The translations under genes were made by a program, and so were the position numbers. The notes beneath the pieces are model-generated. The model was not told the origin of the DNA. It did no database searches and saw only the letters and a list, made by a program, of their open reading frames with translations. Below, one piece after another: positions 48,701 to 59,100 of a stretch of DNA of 64,000 nt. Source of the stretch: Chlamydomonas reinhardtii (taxonomy: Eukaryota > Chlorophyta > Chlorophyceae > Chlamydomonadales > Chlamydomonadaceae); assembly GCF_000002595.2 (NCBI RefSeq), contig NC_057005.1:2412880-2476879 (forward strand), written 5' to 3'. The first letter of the stretch is position 1; every line of letters starts with the position of its first letter.

Positions 48701-51125
48701 AGGTGGGGCCGCCGCCGTACACCGCGCGCCCGGCCGTGGGCGAGCTCAGCGCCGCCTCGTGCTGGTGCGACGGCCAGGTGTTGCCCACTGTGACCGGCAT
48801 GCCGGCGGACCGGCCGCCGCCGGGGTACGACGCAAGCGAGGACATGGTGGTGCCGGCGCCGGCGCCCGGCACGCCTGGCGGCCGCACGCCGTACTCGCCA
48901 GCGGAGGGCGAGGCCGGGCTGCCGTACGCGGCCGAGGAGGAGCCGGGGTAGGCGCTGCCTGGCCGACTGCCGAGCGCGCCGCCGCCGCCGCCGCTGCTGC
49001 CGCCGCCAGGCAGGTTGTGCATGAGGATGGTGGTGCGGTTGGGCGACGGCAGCGTCACGCCTGGCGGCGGCGGCGCGTAGATGGGTGGGCTGCCTGCACC
49101 TCCGCCCGGGCTGCCGGCCCAAGCCGGCGACGGCGACGGGCTGGGCTGCTGCTGGTACTGCTGCTGATACGCGTTCTGGTACTGCTGCTGGTATGGAGTT
49201 TGGTACTGCTGCTGGTTCTCCGGCAGCGTGTGCGACCAGCCGTCGCTCAGTGGCGGCGGCGCGGGCGGGTTGGGCAGCTCGCCGGCGCCGGGGATGGAGG
49301 CCAGCAGCGCCTCAGCGGCGCGGGCGCGGGCGCCCTCGCTGGGGTCCTCCACCTCGCGCGGCTCCTCCGTCAGGTTGGCGGCGGACAGGCTGCCCGCGCC
49401 GTGGCCGCCGGCATTGGTGGCCCACTCCGTACGCAGCACTGACAGCAGGAAGATCTTGCCTGCACGGGGAGGGACAGGTGCAGGCACCGAGGCACGTGCT
49501 TGCGTTTTCGGTACAGGGTTGGAACAGAGCAGGAAGAAGCGGCCGACACGGAGCGGGGCCATGTGAACCAGGCACGTGTGCGCAGGTGCTGCTGCACAGG
49601 AGGTTCTGCAGGATGGGGCGGCTGGCGCATTTGAAGGAGCTGCTGCTGCTTGCGCAGCGGCCAGGAGGGCTGGGAGAGGCTCTCACCGTTGGCGTCCCGG
49701 ATCCACTCCACCACAATGCCGGCCAGTGTAAGGTGGTGCGCCTTCTCAATGTACTTGACCAGGTGCGAGGTGAGCTTGCGGAACTCCATCTTGAGCGTGG
49801 GGTCCACCGCACCCTGCCCCGTCACAGGGTCCGGAGTCTCGTCCTACAAAAAAGTGGTCAAGGTAGTGTTGAGGCCGTCAATGACTTTCAAGGTGGTGCG
49901 AACGATAAAAACTATGCCAGTCACCCTGGCGCCTCCCAGCTGGTGGCATTAAGACGGTCGGACCCGACTTTACAAATACCGTAGGACCCTGGAACGCTTC
50001 GCCGCGCCTGCCCGCTCATCACTGCGCACCTGCGCCGCCAGCGAGGAGCCAAACGCCAGCGACGAGTCAGCGGTGAAGGCGTCCTCAGCGCCGGGCGGCA
50101 GCGGTGAGCCCTGCGCCACGTAGCGGCGGCTGTACTTGCGCTGGAAGGTGTGGCAGGTGACGTTGTTGGCGCCGCCGCCGATGTAGGTGGTCACGTAGCG
50201 CAGGTCATTGTGCGGCTGCAGGGACAGAGATACGACTGATTGGTGACGCCCAAACTTTACCTCAGGAAAAAAGTCACATGAAGACACACGCTGCCACTCG
50301 CGCCACGGTAATTTACAGAGCCCACCAGCACAAACAAACACCCGCCATCCCGCCGTCAAGCGCACCTGCACGAACGCCTGCAGGACCTGCGGCGTCTCCA
50401 CGTCGGGCGCGATCGAGGTGTGGCCCGCCTCAATCCGGTCCGACAGCAGCTCCGTCATTTGATTGAACGCCTGCAGCCGCAGCAGCTGCGGCTGCCCATC
50501 CCCTACGGAACGTGTGCCATTGAAACACCGTTAGCAGCGCTCCAGCACTGTAGGTGACTTGGTACGGCGCCTTAGGGCCAATCAAGCCGTGCCTGGGTGA
50601 GCAGGCTCGCCACGCTGCGGTTGCCCCTCCCTAAACAACCCCCCCGGAATGGCCCGCCTGCGGCCCCTGGCCCTCCCCGGTCGCACCTGAGCGTACCACG
50701 CATACATATTTGCTGTAGTTTGCTTCGTCGCACTCAGCGACCTGAATAAACCGACGGCGGATGGCTTCCAAGGATGTGTTGTGACTGGCATGCCGCTGCA
50801 CGTAGCCCTCCTGCAAAGCCAGAGAGCAATGCCCCCGAATGTCAAGTCAGGTATATGCAGCTCACTTGCATCCTCCGGGTAGTCACCTTGTTCGTGGCCC
50901 ACCACGCGGATAGCTGCCCATATCGAAACAGGACAGTATCAGGAATGTTTATCTTGCACTTAAATCCCTTGTCCTGCAGTTAGCGAAAGCCATCGGTGAG
51001 TTCGGCGCCTCGTTCGCTTTGCGATTGCCAGAGTCTGCAAGCACGCCTTCCCAGCTCCTGGCACGTACATTCCAGAAAAGAGCAAAGAAGGAGCACCAGT
51101 CAAAGGCCCCGCTGTCCGATGCCAT
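45739..51125 (-). CDS. 1109-residue coiled-coil protein, candidate cilia-associated
   Basis: Twelve exons on the minus strand, 51125-51069, 50973-50887, 50810-50687, 50502-50366, 50215-50030, 49843-49687, 49459-47961, 47687-47500, 47299-47129, 46928-46703, 46411-46073 and 45897-45739, join without a frame break. I do not recognise the family with certainty. Residues 1-260 form a folded-looking region (DKGFKCKINIPDTVLFRYG, LRYVTTYIGGGANNVTCHTF, LTLAGIVVEWIRDANGKIFL). Residues ~300-690 are disordered, with YQQQYQ repeats near 350 and Pro/Ser/Gly-rich sequence. Residues ~690-812 are coiled coil (MMQQLTRDLESTRDQLLAQN; ETRITELEHRNHSLQHTLD). Residues ~869-1000 contain LRAVFLYYAQLENNF, MPFQQWMLFCKETE, AVFKAYAKLDANAI and LTYEGFLSALIDVAFRVKR. 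This arrangement of degenerate EF-hand-like helices is common in protist ciliary proteins. The tail is Ser/Ala-rich and basic. Cytoplasmic or axonemal scaffolding is inferred. Confidence 0.78.
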
Positions 51126-51629
51126 GGCTTGCGCGATTTTGCTGCTTAGAGTTTACGCTGTGAACTCGTTTTTCACCGCGTCATAGTTTACCGCCACTCA
51201 TAAATTGGCCACTGTGTCTACTTCAGTGCTGCCTGTGTCAGTGTATGGTCAGGACTTGCAGAGACGAGAGGCGAGGCGATGCTCTTAGAGTTAGAAATGG
51301 CGTGAGGTAGGCGTGGTGCATAGAAGTCCTATTGTTTTGCTGCACTAATTACGCGACCACTGGCGCAGTGAAGTAGGTGGATTAGGGAGGCTCGGCCAGG
51401 CATACACCCAATGCACTCCCACTCCCCGCGCCCAGCACGGCAGCGCCTCCGTCGCCTTGCTCATCTCGCACCGCATGTGAGGCTGATAAAGTCTCTCCAT
51501 GCAGCACACGACTTTTCACGGTGTAGGGGCCATTACAGACCTACTGGTCATCCAAGCATACTCCCAAGTCTCAGGGGGAATCGGCAGCCACTTTGGGCGT
51601 TGGGCCCGGCCGGGTTGGGCCGGGTTGGG

Positions 51630-51904
51630 TGTAACGAGCATGCCGTTTTGGAACTAGGTTCCTTACATTTGGTATCGAGACAGACGCCGCCCAAACGTCC
51701 GAAACTTGCCATCAACCGGAATCGAACACACAACCCTCAGACCCATAAGGAGTCCCGATACAGTCAATCCGGAATGTTCATCGCTTCCACACTCTGTCTC
51801 GATGTGTCGTTGCTACGCTCTGCTCTCGGTTGCCGGGACGGACAACCATTTAGGGGGGGAGGTATGTAACGAGCATGCCGTTTTGGAACTAGGTTCCTTA
51901 CATT
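51630..51904. repeat. Identical 40-bp direct repeats flanking a tRNA-like segment
   Basis: 51630-51669 and 51865-51904 are identical. Each unit starts TGTAA and ends TTACATT, and contains the palindrome GGAACTAGGTTCC. Between them, the minus strand carries GTTCGATTCC (near 51715-51724), close to the RNA polymerase III B box, and ATCGAGACAGA/TCTGTCTCGAT form an 11-base inverted pair. It could be a small SINE-like or MITE-like insertion; no full tRNA cloverleaf folds. Confidence 0.7.
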
Positions 51905-52225
51905 GGGCCAGGCGGCAGCGGCGCTACATGTGCATGACGCCTTGGTCCAGCAGACCGGCTTACAACCCTGGTGCTCATGGCCAAGTGAGAAGGGCTTTCT
52001 TATTGTGTTGGCACAAAATCAGTCGACCCAATCAGTCGGCCCAAAAGGGCGCAGGCTCAAGGAGGGGCCGGCTCGAAGTTCCTGGGGGCAGGCTACAGTT
52101 CCTGGGGGAGGGGCAGGCTCAACTTTCCGTGTGAGGGCTCAAGGGCGCCTCAAGGGAGGGGGAGCTAAAAGATTAACTGGAGTAACAAGTTGGTGTGGCT
52201 GTATGGGAGTCTGTGTGCGAGTCTG

Positions 52226-52251
52226 GAGGACAGGGCACTTGCCCTGTCCTC
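52226..52251. repeat. 12-bp perfect inverted repeat with 2-base spacer
   Basis: 52226-52237 and 52240-52251 are exact reverse complements (GAGGACAGGGCA and its complement) separated by CT. Near-cruciform palindrome in intergenic DNA; function unknown. Confidence 0.9.
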
Positions 52252-53161
52252 AAGCCGTCTGGTCTAGGTCCATGATGTGAGGAGCTAGATACGATCCGGT
52301 AGCGCTAGCCCTCTTACACCGTCCTGAGTGGTCGTCTGTCCGAGGCGCAAGCTCAACACATCGCTTCGACGTGTGAGGACGCCGCGTTGGCGCTTGCCAC
52401 GGATGGCCCCAACACACCATGGGGGCATGTCGCACCCGTGGAGGGCACTGTAATCGCTAAGCGTTGCCAAACACCGTACTAACATTGAAATACTCGGCCC
52501 GACATCACTTGGAAACGTTGCCTTATGCTCATGTGTTAGCGTTGCCTTGATGACAAAACTGTACCTACAAAACTACCCACCGAACCTAAATGCAACAGCA
52601 CGTGCGAGAGCACGCTCCATCCAGCATGTGTACTATCTGCCATCCTGTCAGTGCTTACCGTGCTCAGCTGTGCTCTGCCACAGCTGGCGCCGCACAAGCA
52701 CAATTCATGCACCAAGCATACCCGCACCCAATTCCAGGAAGAGCGCCCGCAATCCACATGAATGTCAATTCGCATAAATATCGTATGTCAATTGCACGTC
52801 ACGCCCCGTCTCTTTCAAAACGCACGTCACACACGTGCGGCCCTGGCACAGACATTGCACAGGGGCCTTGCACAAAATTGCAAGCTCAGCCCATGGTTCA
52901 TTGAGCTTGCTGTGGCCTTGCACCCGTGCGCCGAGACGGCGGCAGATATCGTGCTGAATGTGAATGTCATCTTCTGCAGTTGTTTCGGTTTTCCAACTAT
53001 CAGAACAGGTGTAGCCTCTGGGCGCTCAGCATGTTGACAGTCCGTATTAGGTCTACCATTGTACATTTACGAATGCGGTAGCATGTATACTTGCGACGCC
53101 ATTGCGCTTGGGACCTCGATGCGTTTCAGCATACTCATCGAGTCAAGAGACAGGACATGCA

Positions 53162-56100
53162 TTACGCGGAAGGTGTCCAGACGAACGTTGCCTCCACAGG
53201 TCCGCCGCCGCGTAGCTGTGAGCATGGGGAGAGCGAGCAAGGCTAAACGGCAAACCTCTCCAGCTAGCGTACGGCAGCGCAAGGGCCGACGTGCAGCTCA
53301 GCTCCCACAAACATACACACAACCACAGTGGCAAGCGCCTGAATGAGCACCTGCAACCCACCTGCATGCCGGCCGCGGTGCTTGACCACCTGCCGCCGTC
53401 CATGTGCTGAAGCAGTTGGTGCCGCGGCGGCTGGTCTTGGTGATGGTGCGGACTGTCGCCCACCAGCAGCGCATACGTAGCGCTGCTGACGTGGATGGAT
53501 CCCGGCTCACCCGCGATTTCAAGGCGGTTGGCGGCATGCACCGTGTCACCTACGGAAGACGTGGGAGGGGCATAAGCTTCGCAATTGTCACGCGTGGAAA
53601 ACGACAGCTGGGGATCTCGGGCACCTCCGCGACCTCCGGGACAGGGCGATAAGGCAGCTGCACGTGACCAGACGCAGTGCACTCACCGAAGAGGCTGTAC
53701 TTGGGCTTGGTCGCGCCCACCACACCGGACACGACCGGGCCCGTCGCGATGCCTACAGCCGCAACAAGGTGGACATTGCAGGTCAGTCGAACAATGCGGT
53801 GGTCTCGCCTGGCGCACACACATACCGGCTGCCGTGCAAGGCACAGCACAGCACACTCCAAAGTCCCGCCATGCTGCGAACCTGACACCGCAGGGCAGCA
53901 ACGGCACCCGAGACAACCCCGTGGGGCAGCCCAGCCCCTTACCGATGCGGATCTGAACCGGCTGGCCTGTGGTGGGCCGCCGAACCTTCTCAGCCGCCCG
54001 CAGCATCGCCTGCAAATGCAATGGACACCAGATGGACACACACACACACACCAGGTGTGGTCAACTTCATGCAAGGAAGTTCGGCCATCGGTTACTTGAC
54101 AGCTCTTAGTCAGATCATACCTGCGCGAACTTGAATACCGCACGTGCTGCCTGCGGTGGTGAGAACTGCGCCGTAAACGACGGTGAGGCCTTCGCCCCGG
54201 CGCCCTGTGCCGCGAGCGCTGTGTCATCAGCCCCAGCAGCCGTCGAGTCACAAGCTGCGGCAGTACGGCTGTCTGGCGCCGCGGCGTGCGGCCCCAGTGG
54301 TTGCGTGCCCATGGCGCCGCCGCCGGTAGGGCCACAGCTGTCTGACTCCACGCGCGTGAGACCGCCCGCCACGACGTAGCCGTCCCCGATTGTGTCCATC
54401 TGCACAAATGCAAAACAGCACGCAGCAACGTTCAGAAGCCAGCGATGCCTTGATGATGCCTCGTGCACGATACAAATGCGCGGGGCCACTGGCCGAACCA
54501 CCTGAGCAACGCGCAAGAGCAAGACCTCCAGCACTATCACAATAAAATCAACACAAGCACGCACCTTGCGCAGCCCGTATTGGTCCAGTAGGTTGTCGAA
54601 GCGGCTGAAGAGGTCATTCAACATCCGCATGACGGCCTCCGGGTCAATGTCCTTGCACAGCGCTGTGAAGCCTGTGGTGCACAGGGGGATACGGGGACGC
54701 GTAATTGAATTTATAGGTTGGACCAAGGCGAACTTTTACCTAGTTCTCGCGCTATGTTTAATGCACATTCAGACAAAGTGTTGAAAGTGGATTGGTGCCT
54801 ACCTTTGATGTCCGCGAATAGGACCGACACCTGAGGGTGGAACCGGGCCAACTCGCCGTGACCGGTGAACGCAGGCGGGCTCTGTACAGTCAGCCCAGCC
54901 CGGCGCTCCAGTCGCCTCAAAGCCGCTGCTGCGGCCTCCGCGTCCGCAGCTGCAGCCTCCGCCGCGTCCGCGGCAGCATGCGCTGCGCCCGTCACCGTGA
55001 CGGAAAGGCTCCCGGCGTCCCTTGACAACCTGCTCCCGGCTTGCTCAGAAGCGGCGCGGGGCAGGTTGACACTGTAGTGCGCCTCCAGTGCATCGAGCGT
55101 TCCACTGGTGAAGAAGGCGCTGCTATATGCATGTTGGCCGGACATCTGCAGCTGCGCCTGCTGCAGCTGGCGAAGGTAGTGCTGTCCGCCGCTGGGTTGG
55201 AACAGAGCCCTTGACGCCTCCAGGTCCGCCACTGCCGCGGCGCGCGCCGCCGCGGCCTCCGCTGCCACCATCGCCTCTCTGGCGTCTTGCAGGATCTACG
55301 CGAAGAGTGGAATGGTGGACAGCGTGGCCTCAAAATCCAGAGGTACTGCGCCTGATTGTGCACCACAGCAGGGCACAGACTCGCATGCCAAGCCGGCCGC
55401 GTCAGCCTGACGTCCCTCTCCGTTGACCTTGCGCCGGTGCAGAAGTGCGCGGTGAAAGCAACTACCCATCTGCCCCCGACCATTCCCCCCTGAGTTCAGG
55501 TTCTAGGTCCCGGCTCAGTTGGGTTTGAAGCGAACTCCCGGCCCCGCGGCCCACCTGCGTGGTATGGTTCTGCTGCTGCACCAGCTGCTCCATGAGCGCC
55601 GCCAGCACGTGGTGCGGGTAGATCTGCTCCAGCAGCCGGTGCTGCGTCTCAGCCACCAGGACGGCGTGGCTCTCAGCCGCCACCTTGGCGCTCACGTCCG
55701 TCTGCAGAGCAGGGGCGTGCATGCAATGGTGCGTCTTTGATAGGGGCAGCCAGGACCCCGTGCGCGTGTGTATATGCATGAGGCCACATGCGCGTAGCGA
55801 TAGCGGTAGTTGGGAACACAACGCAAGGCATGCGAATGGTGTGATTCACGACATCAGGCATTCCCAGCCCTTCGCGCACCTGCATGATCACCAGCACCCG
55901 GCCACCGGTCGACGGCTCCGGCTGCACCGTCGCCATGATGCGGTGGTAGGTGTGGCCGCTGCCGCTGCGCCCGGCTGCACCCAGCGCCGCGCTTTGCGCC
56001 CCGGCGGCCGACACGAACCCGCCCGACGGCTCAGCACCCGACGCTGCCCTCAGGACGGCCAGGTGTGACATCGCGGGTGGCGCTGCTTGCTGTGCCATGG

Positions 56101-59100
56101 CGACGACGTCAACCGACACTGGTCCCAGAAGCTCACACGGCCCCACGCCGAGCGCGCCATTTGTTGCTGCGCTCGCCGTGTTGGATGCCACCATCGCGCC
56201 ATCAAGCAGCGTCTGTGACCCGGTGCCGGACACCATCCGTTGGGCTCGGCCGTGCCCCAAAGTGGTTGTCCGCCGGTCTGAGAGCATGCTTGAATCAGAA
56301 CGCCTGTAGCCCATACTGGGTATACGCGGCCCAGCCTTCGGCTCTAGGGGCGGCGCTAGCGGCTCCTCCGCAAACGGCTGCGGCCTCCGGCATGCTGGGT
56401 CCGTGGGCAAGGGTGAAAAGAGACTGGGCGTGCCGGGCTGCGAGCTCTCACCGGACAGCGACCCGGTACCCGAGCCGTGGCGCAGCGCCCTCAGCCGGTC
56501 CTGGGCGTAAACTTTGGTGCCCGTGAGCTGGATGCGAAGGTCAAGAGTCGACATCGCACTTGCCAGCAGGAGCCGGTTGCGCTGTGGGCCACTGCCGCTG
56601 ATAGATGTGCCGACGGGACCACCGGTGGACATGCCTGCGGGGCCCACGCCGCCTGACGGGAACTGGTTGAGGGTGGCGCAGAACAGACTGGAAGTGCATC
56701 CAGCGCCAAGACCGCTGCCAGTCCCACTGCCCGCACCGCTGCCGTTGCTGGTGCGATCCATCATGTCTAGTCTGCCGCCCACACTGCCGCCTGCCGCGCG
56801 CATGCGGCTGACAAGGGGGTTGCCCGCAGCGACACCAGCGTCCGGCCCGCCCTGGCCGTAGCCGCCGCCGCTGCGGCCGCCAGCGCTGCGGAGCGCGGCC
56901 GTCAACAGGGCTGCATCTGCAGGCGTGAACCTTAGCACAGCCAGCGACGGCTCGCCCTGGGGGCTGCACAGGCCACCACTGCTGCTGCTTTTGGGCCCTG
57001 CTGCTGGCGGCTGATCGACGAGGAGGACCGGCCGTGGCTCAAGCTGCATATGCAGGTTGGGCGGCGTGACCTCGCCCGCTGAGGCAGCGGACGTCGCCGC
57101 CGCAACTGCTGTCCACATTGTGGTTGTAGCAAGCGCCGTAGGGGGGACGCCAGCGCGGACGCCTGGCTCCGCATCTACTGCAGTCTTAGACGCCGCAGCA
57201 GCAGGTTGCGCTTGAGTGGAGCCTGCTGGCACCTCGTCGGCCGTAGGAACAAGTGGTTTAGGCTGCCGTGCAGCGCCGCTGCTCTGGGTCATCAGGTCTG
57301 GCAGCGCGCCTGCGACTGTGTGCGGCGCCAGTCCCACGGATATGCTGATGGTGGCTGCCGCTGTCGCCACAGCAGCTTGACTACCGCCCACGGACAAAGT
57401 GAGAGACGCGCTGCTGTCGCGATGCTGCACCAGCTGGCCCACACGCAGCAACTGATCGCTGCTGCCACGCCCGTCCCGCCCCGCCCGTGCCTCACACGCC
57501 ACGTCCAGCTCGTCTGCTGCGATGCTAACGGTGGGCTCCGCCTCAGGCACTGACTCCACGAAGGGCCTCCAGCCGCTGCCACCGGTGCACACCTCACTTG
57601 CGACCCGTGTCCGGGGCTCGGCCGGGAGCACGCCAATGTCCTGTGTGCTGCTGTAGCCATCCCAGGAGCCGCCGTGCGAGCTGCGGGAGCCGATCGAGGC
57701 CTGGACTCCGTTCTGGCTGCGCACCGGCAGTCGAAGATCTGACATTTTGGACGATGCCCGCATGCTGTGCTCGCTCTCGTGCACCGCGCACTCGCTGGTT
57801 GTGTTGCTGAGCTCACCAGTCGTGGAGATGGCTATTCCGTCGTGGATGTCGGACCCGCTGGTGGCAGTCATAGCGGTTCCGGCGGCTCCGCCTCCTGAGG
57901 TCAACGCAGCGGACGCCACTGCCACTTGGCTGGCACTGGCAGTGAACGGGCTGCCGCGTCGGCCGCGCGCAGCTGCCATGCGTGGGGCAAGGGCTTGCCG
58001 CACAAGCGTCACGTCCGCCCCGATTACCCTGCCGCCGCCAACCGTGCCGCGCGGCCGCCCCCTTCTGCCATTTATGCCACCGCTGCCGCTGCCGCCACCA
58101 CCTCTGCCACTAGAGCCGGCGCTGACGCCGGACGCCGGCGCGTCGGCCGCGGCCAGTATGCCGTCGCTGGTGCGCGTCGCCCTGCCCTGAGGCGCCGGGC
58201 GCGGCTGCTCTGAACTGCTGCCATGCAGCGGAGTCCCGGTGCCTGGCACTGCCAGGTTGCTAGCCGGCATTGCCGAGGCAGCGGCTGCGCTGGGCATTGA
58301 GGCTGGCATGCGCGGCAGTGGGCACGAAGGGCTGCCCCAATAGGGCGCTGGTGCACGCGCAGCAGCAGGCGCTTGCTGAGCGGTGAACGAGTGGGTGCCC
58401 ATGTCAACCCACTGTGCAGAAACGCCACTGCAAGCTCGGCTGTTCACACGGCTGCCAACGGTTGCGCCGTCCCAGGCCGGCATCTCGCCCCTGATGCTGT
58501 TCATGCTCCTGCGGGGCACAACTGGCGCCGGCAGCTGGCAGGAAGTGCCGCCGGCAGCGGCCCTGCCTGGGAATGAGGGCGGCCGCGCATGGAGCTTCAG
58601 CTGCGGTCCCGCCAAGCCTGGACTGCCACCACCATATGGCCACAGTGCTAGCGGCTCATGCTCCTGTCGCGGCATCCCTGGCTGCTGCGACTGGTGCGGG
58701 TGCTGTTGGTGCTGTTGACTGTAAGGCCCACGGCCCGCAGCCCCGGCCGCGGACGTGTCCGGCAGTGGCACCTTCATCATGCACTGGATCCAGCTGTTAA
58801 AGCGGTCCTTATCAGGCGAGGGCACCTGCTGCCCGTCCGCGCCGCTGCCAGTCCCTTCGGCGGCGCCACGACCGCTGTCCGTACCACCTCGCTCACCAAT
58901 CTGGAAGCTTCCTATTTCGGGTATGCCAGCGAGGCTAGTCCGCGGGGTTCCACTGGGGACGAGCCGCTCCGACAGAGGCAGCAGTATGCGCTCCTTTGCG
59001 CTGAAGTCGGAGCGCTCCTTTGCGCTGAAGTCGGAGCTGCCGCCTCGCCTGACGGTGGGCGCGGCTTCCCGGAAGCCACTGGCGTGCTCACCAGTAAAAC

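Larger units (their letters stand above)
51126..53161. other. Intergenic region between the coiled-coil gene and the cyclase gene
   Basis: About 2 kb of lower-GC sequence with no supported exon. It contains the 40-bp direct repeats (51630-51904), GGGTTGGGCC-type repeats near 51600, repeats of GTTCCTGGGGG near 52080-52110, and the hairpin at 52226. TTACA at 52314-52318 is the nearest minus-strand polyadenylation signal outside the repeats for the cyclase, which would imply a long 3' UTR. Confidence 0.5.

Noticed and set aside
51668-51760. A tRNA gene on the minus strand
   Set aside because: Only the B-box-like T-loop sequence is present; the T stem and acceptor stem do not pair.
51630-51904. 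A retroelement with 40-bp terminal repeats
   Set aside because: The interior is under 200 bases with no coding capacity or primer-binding site, and the repeats are far too short; no retroelement can be supported.
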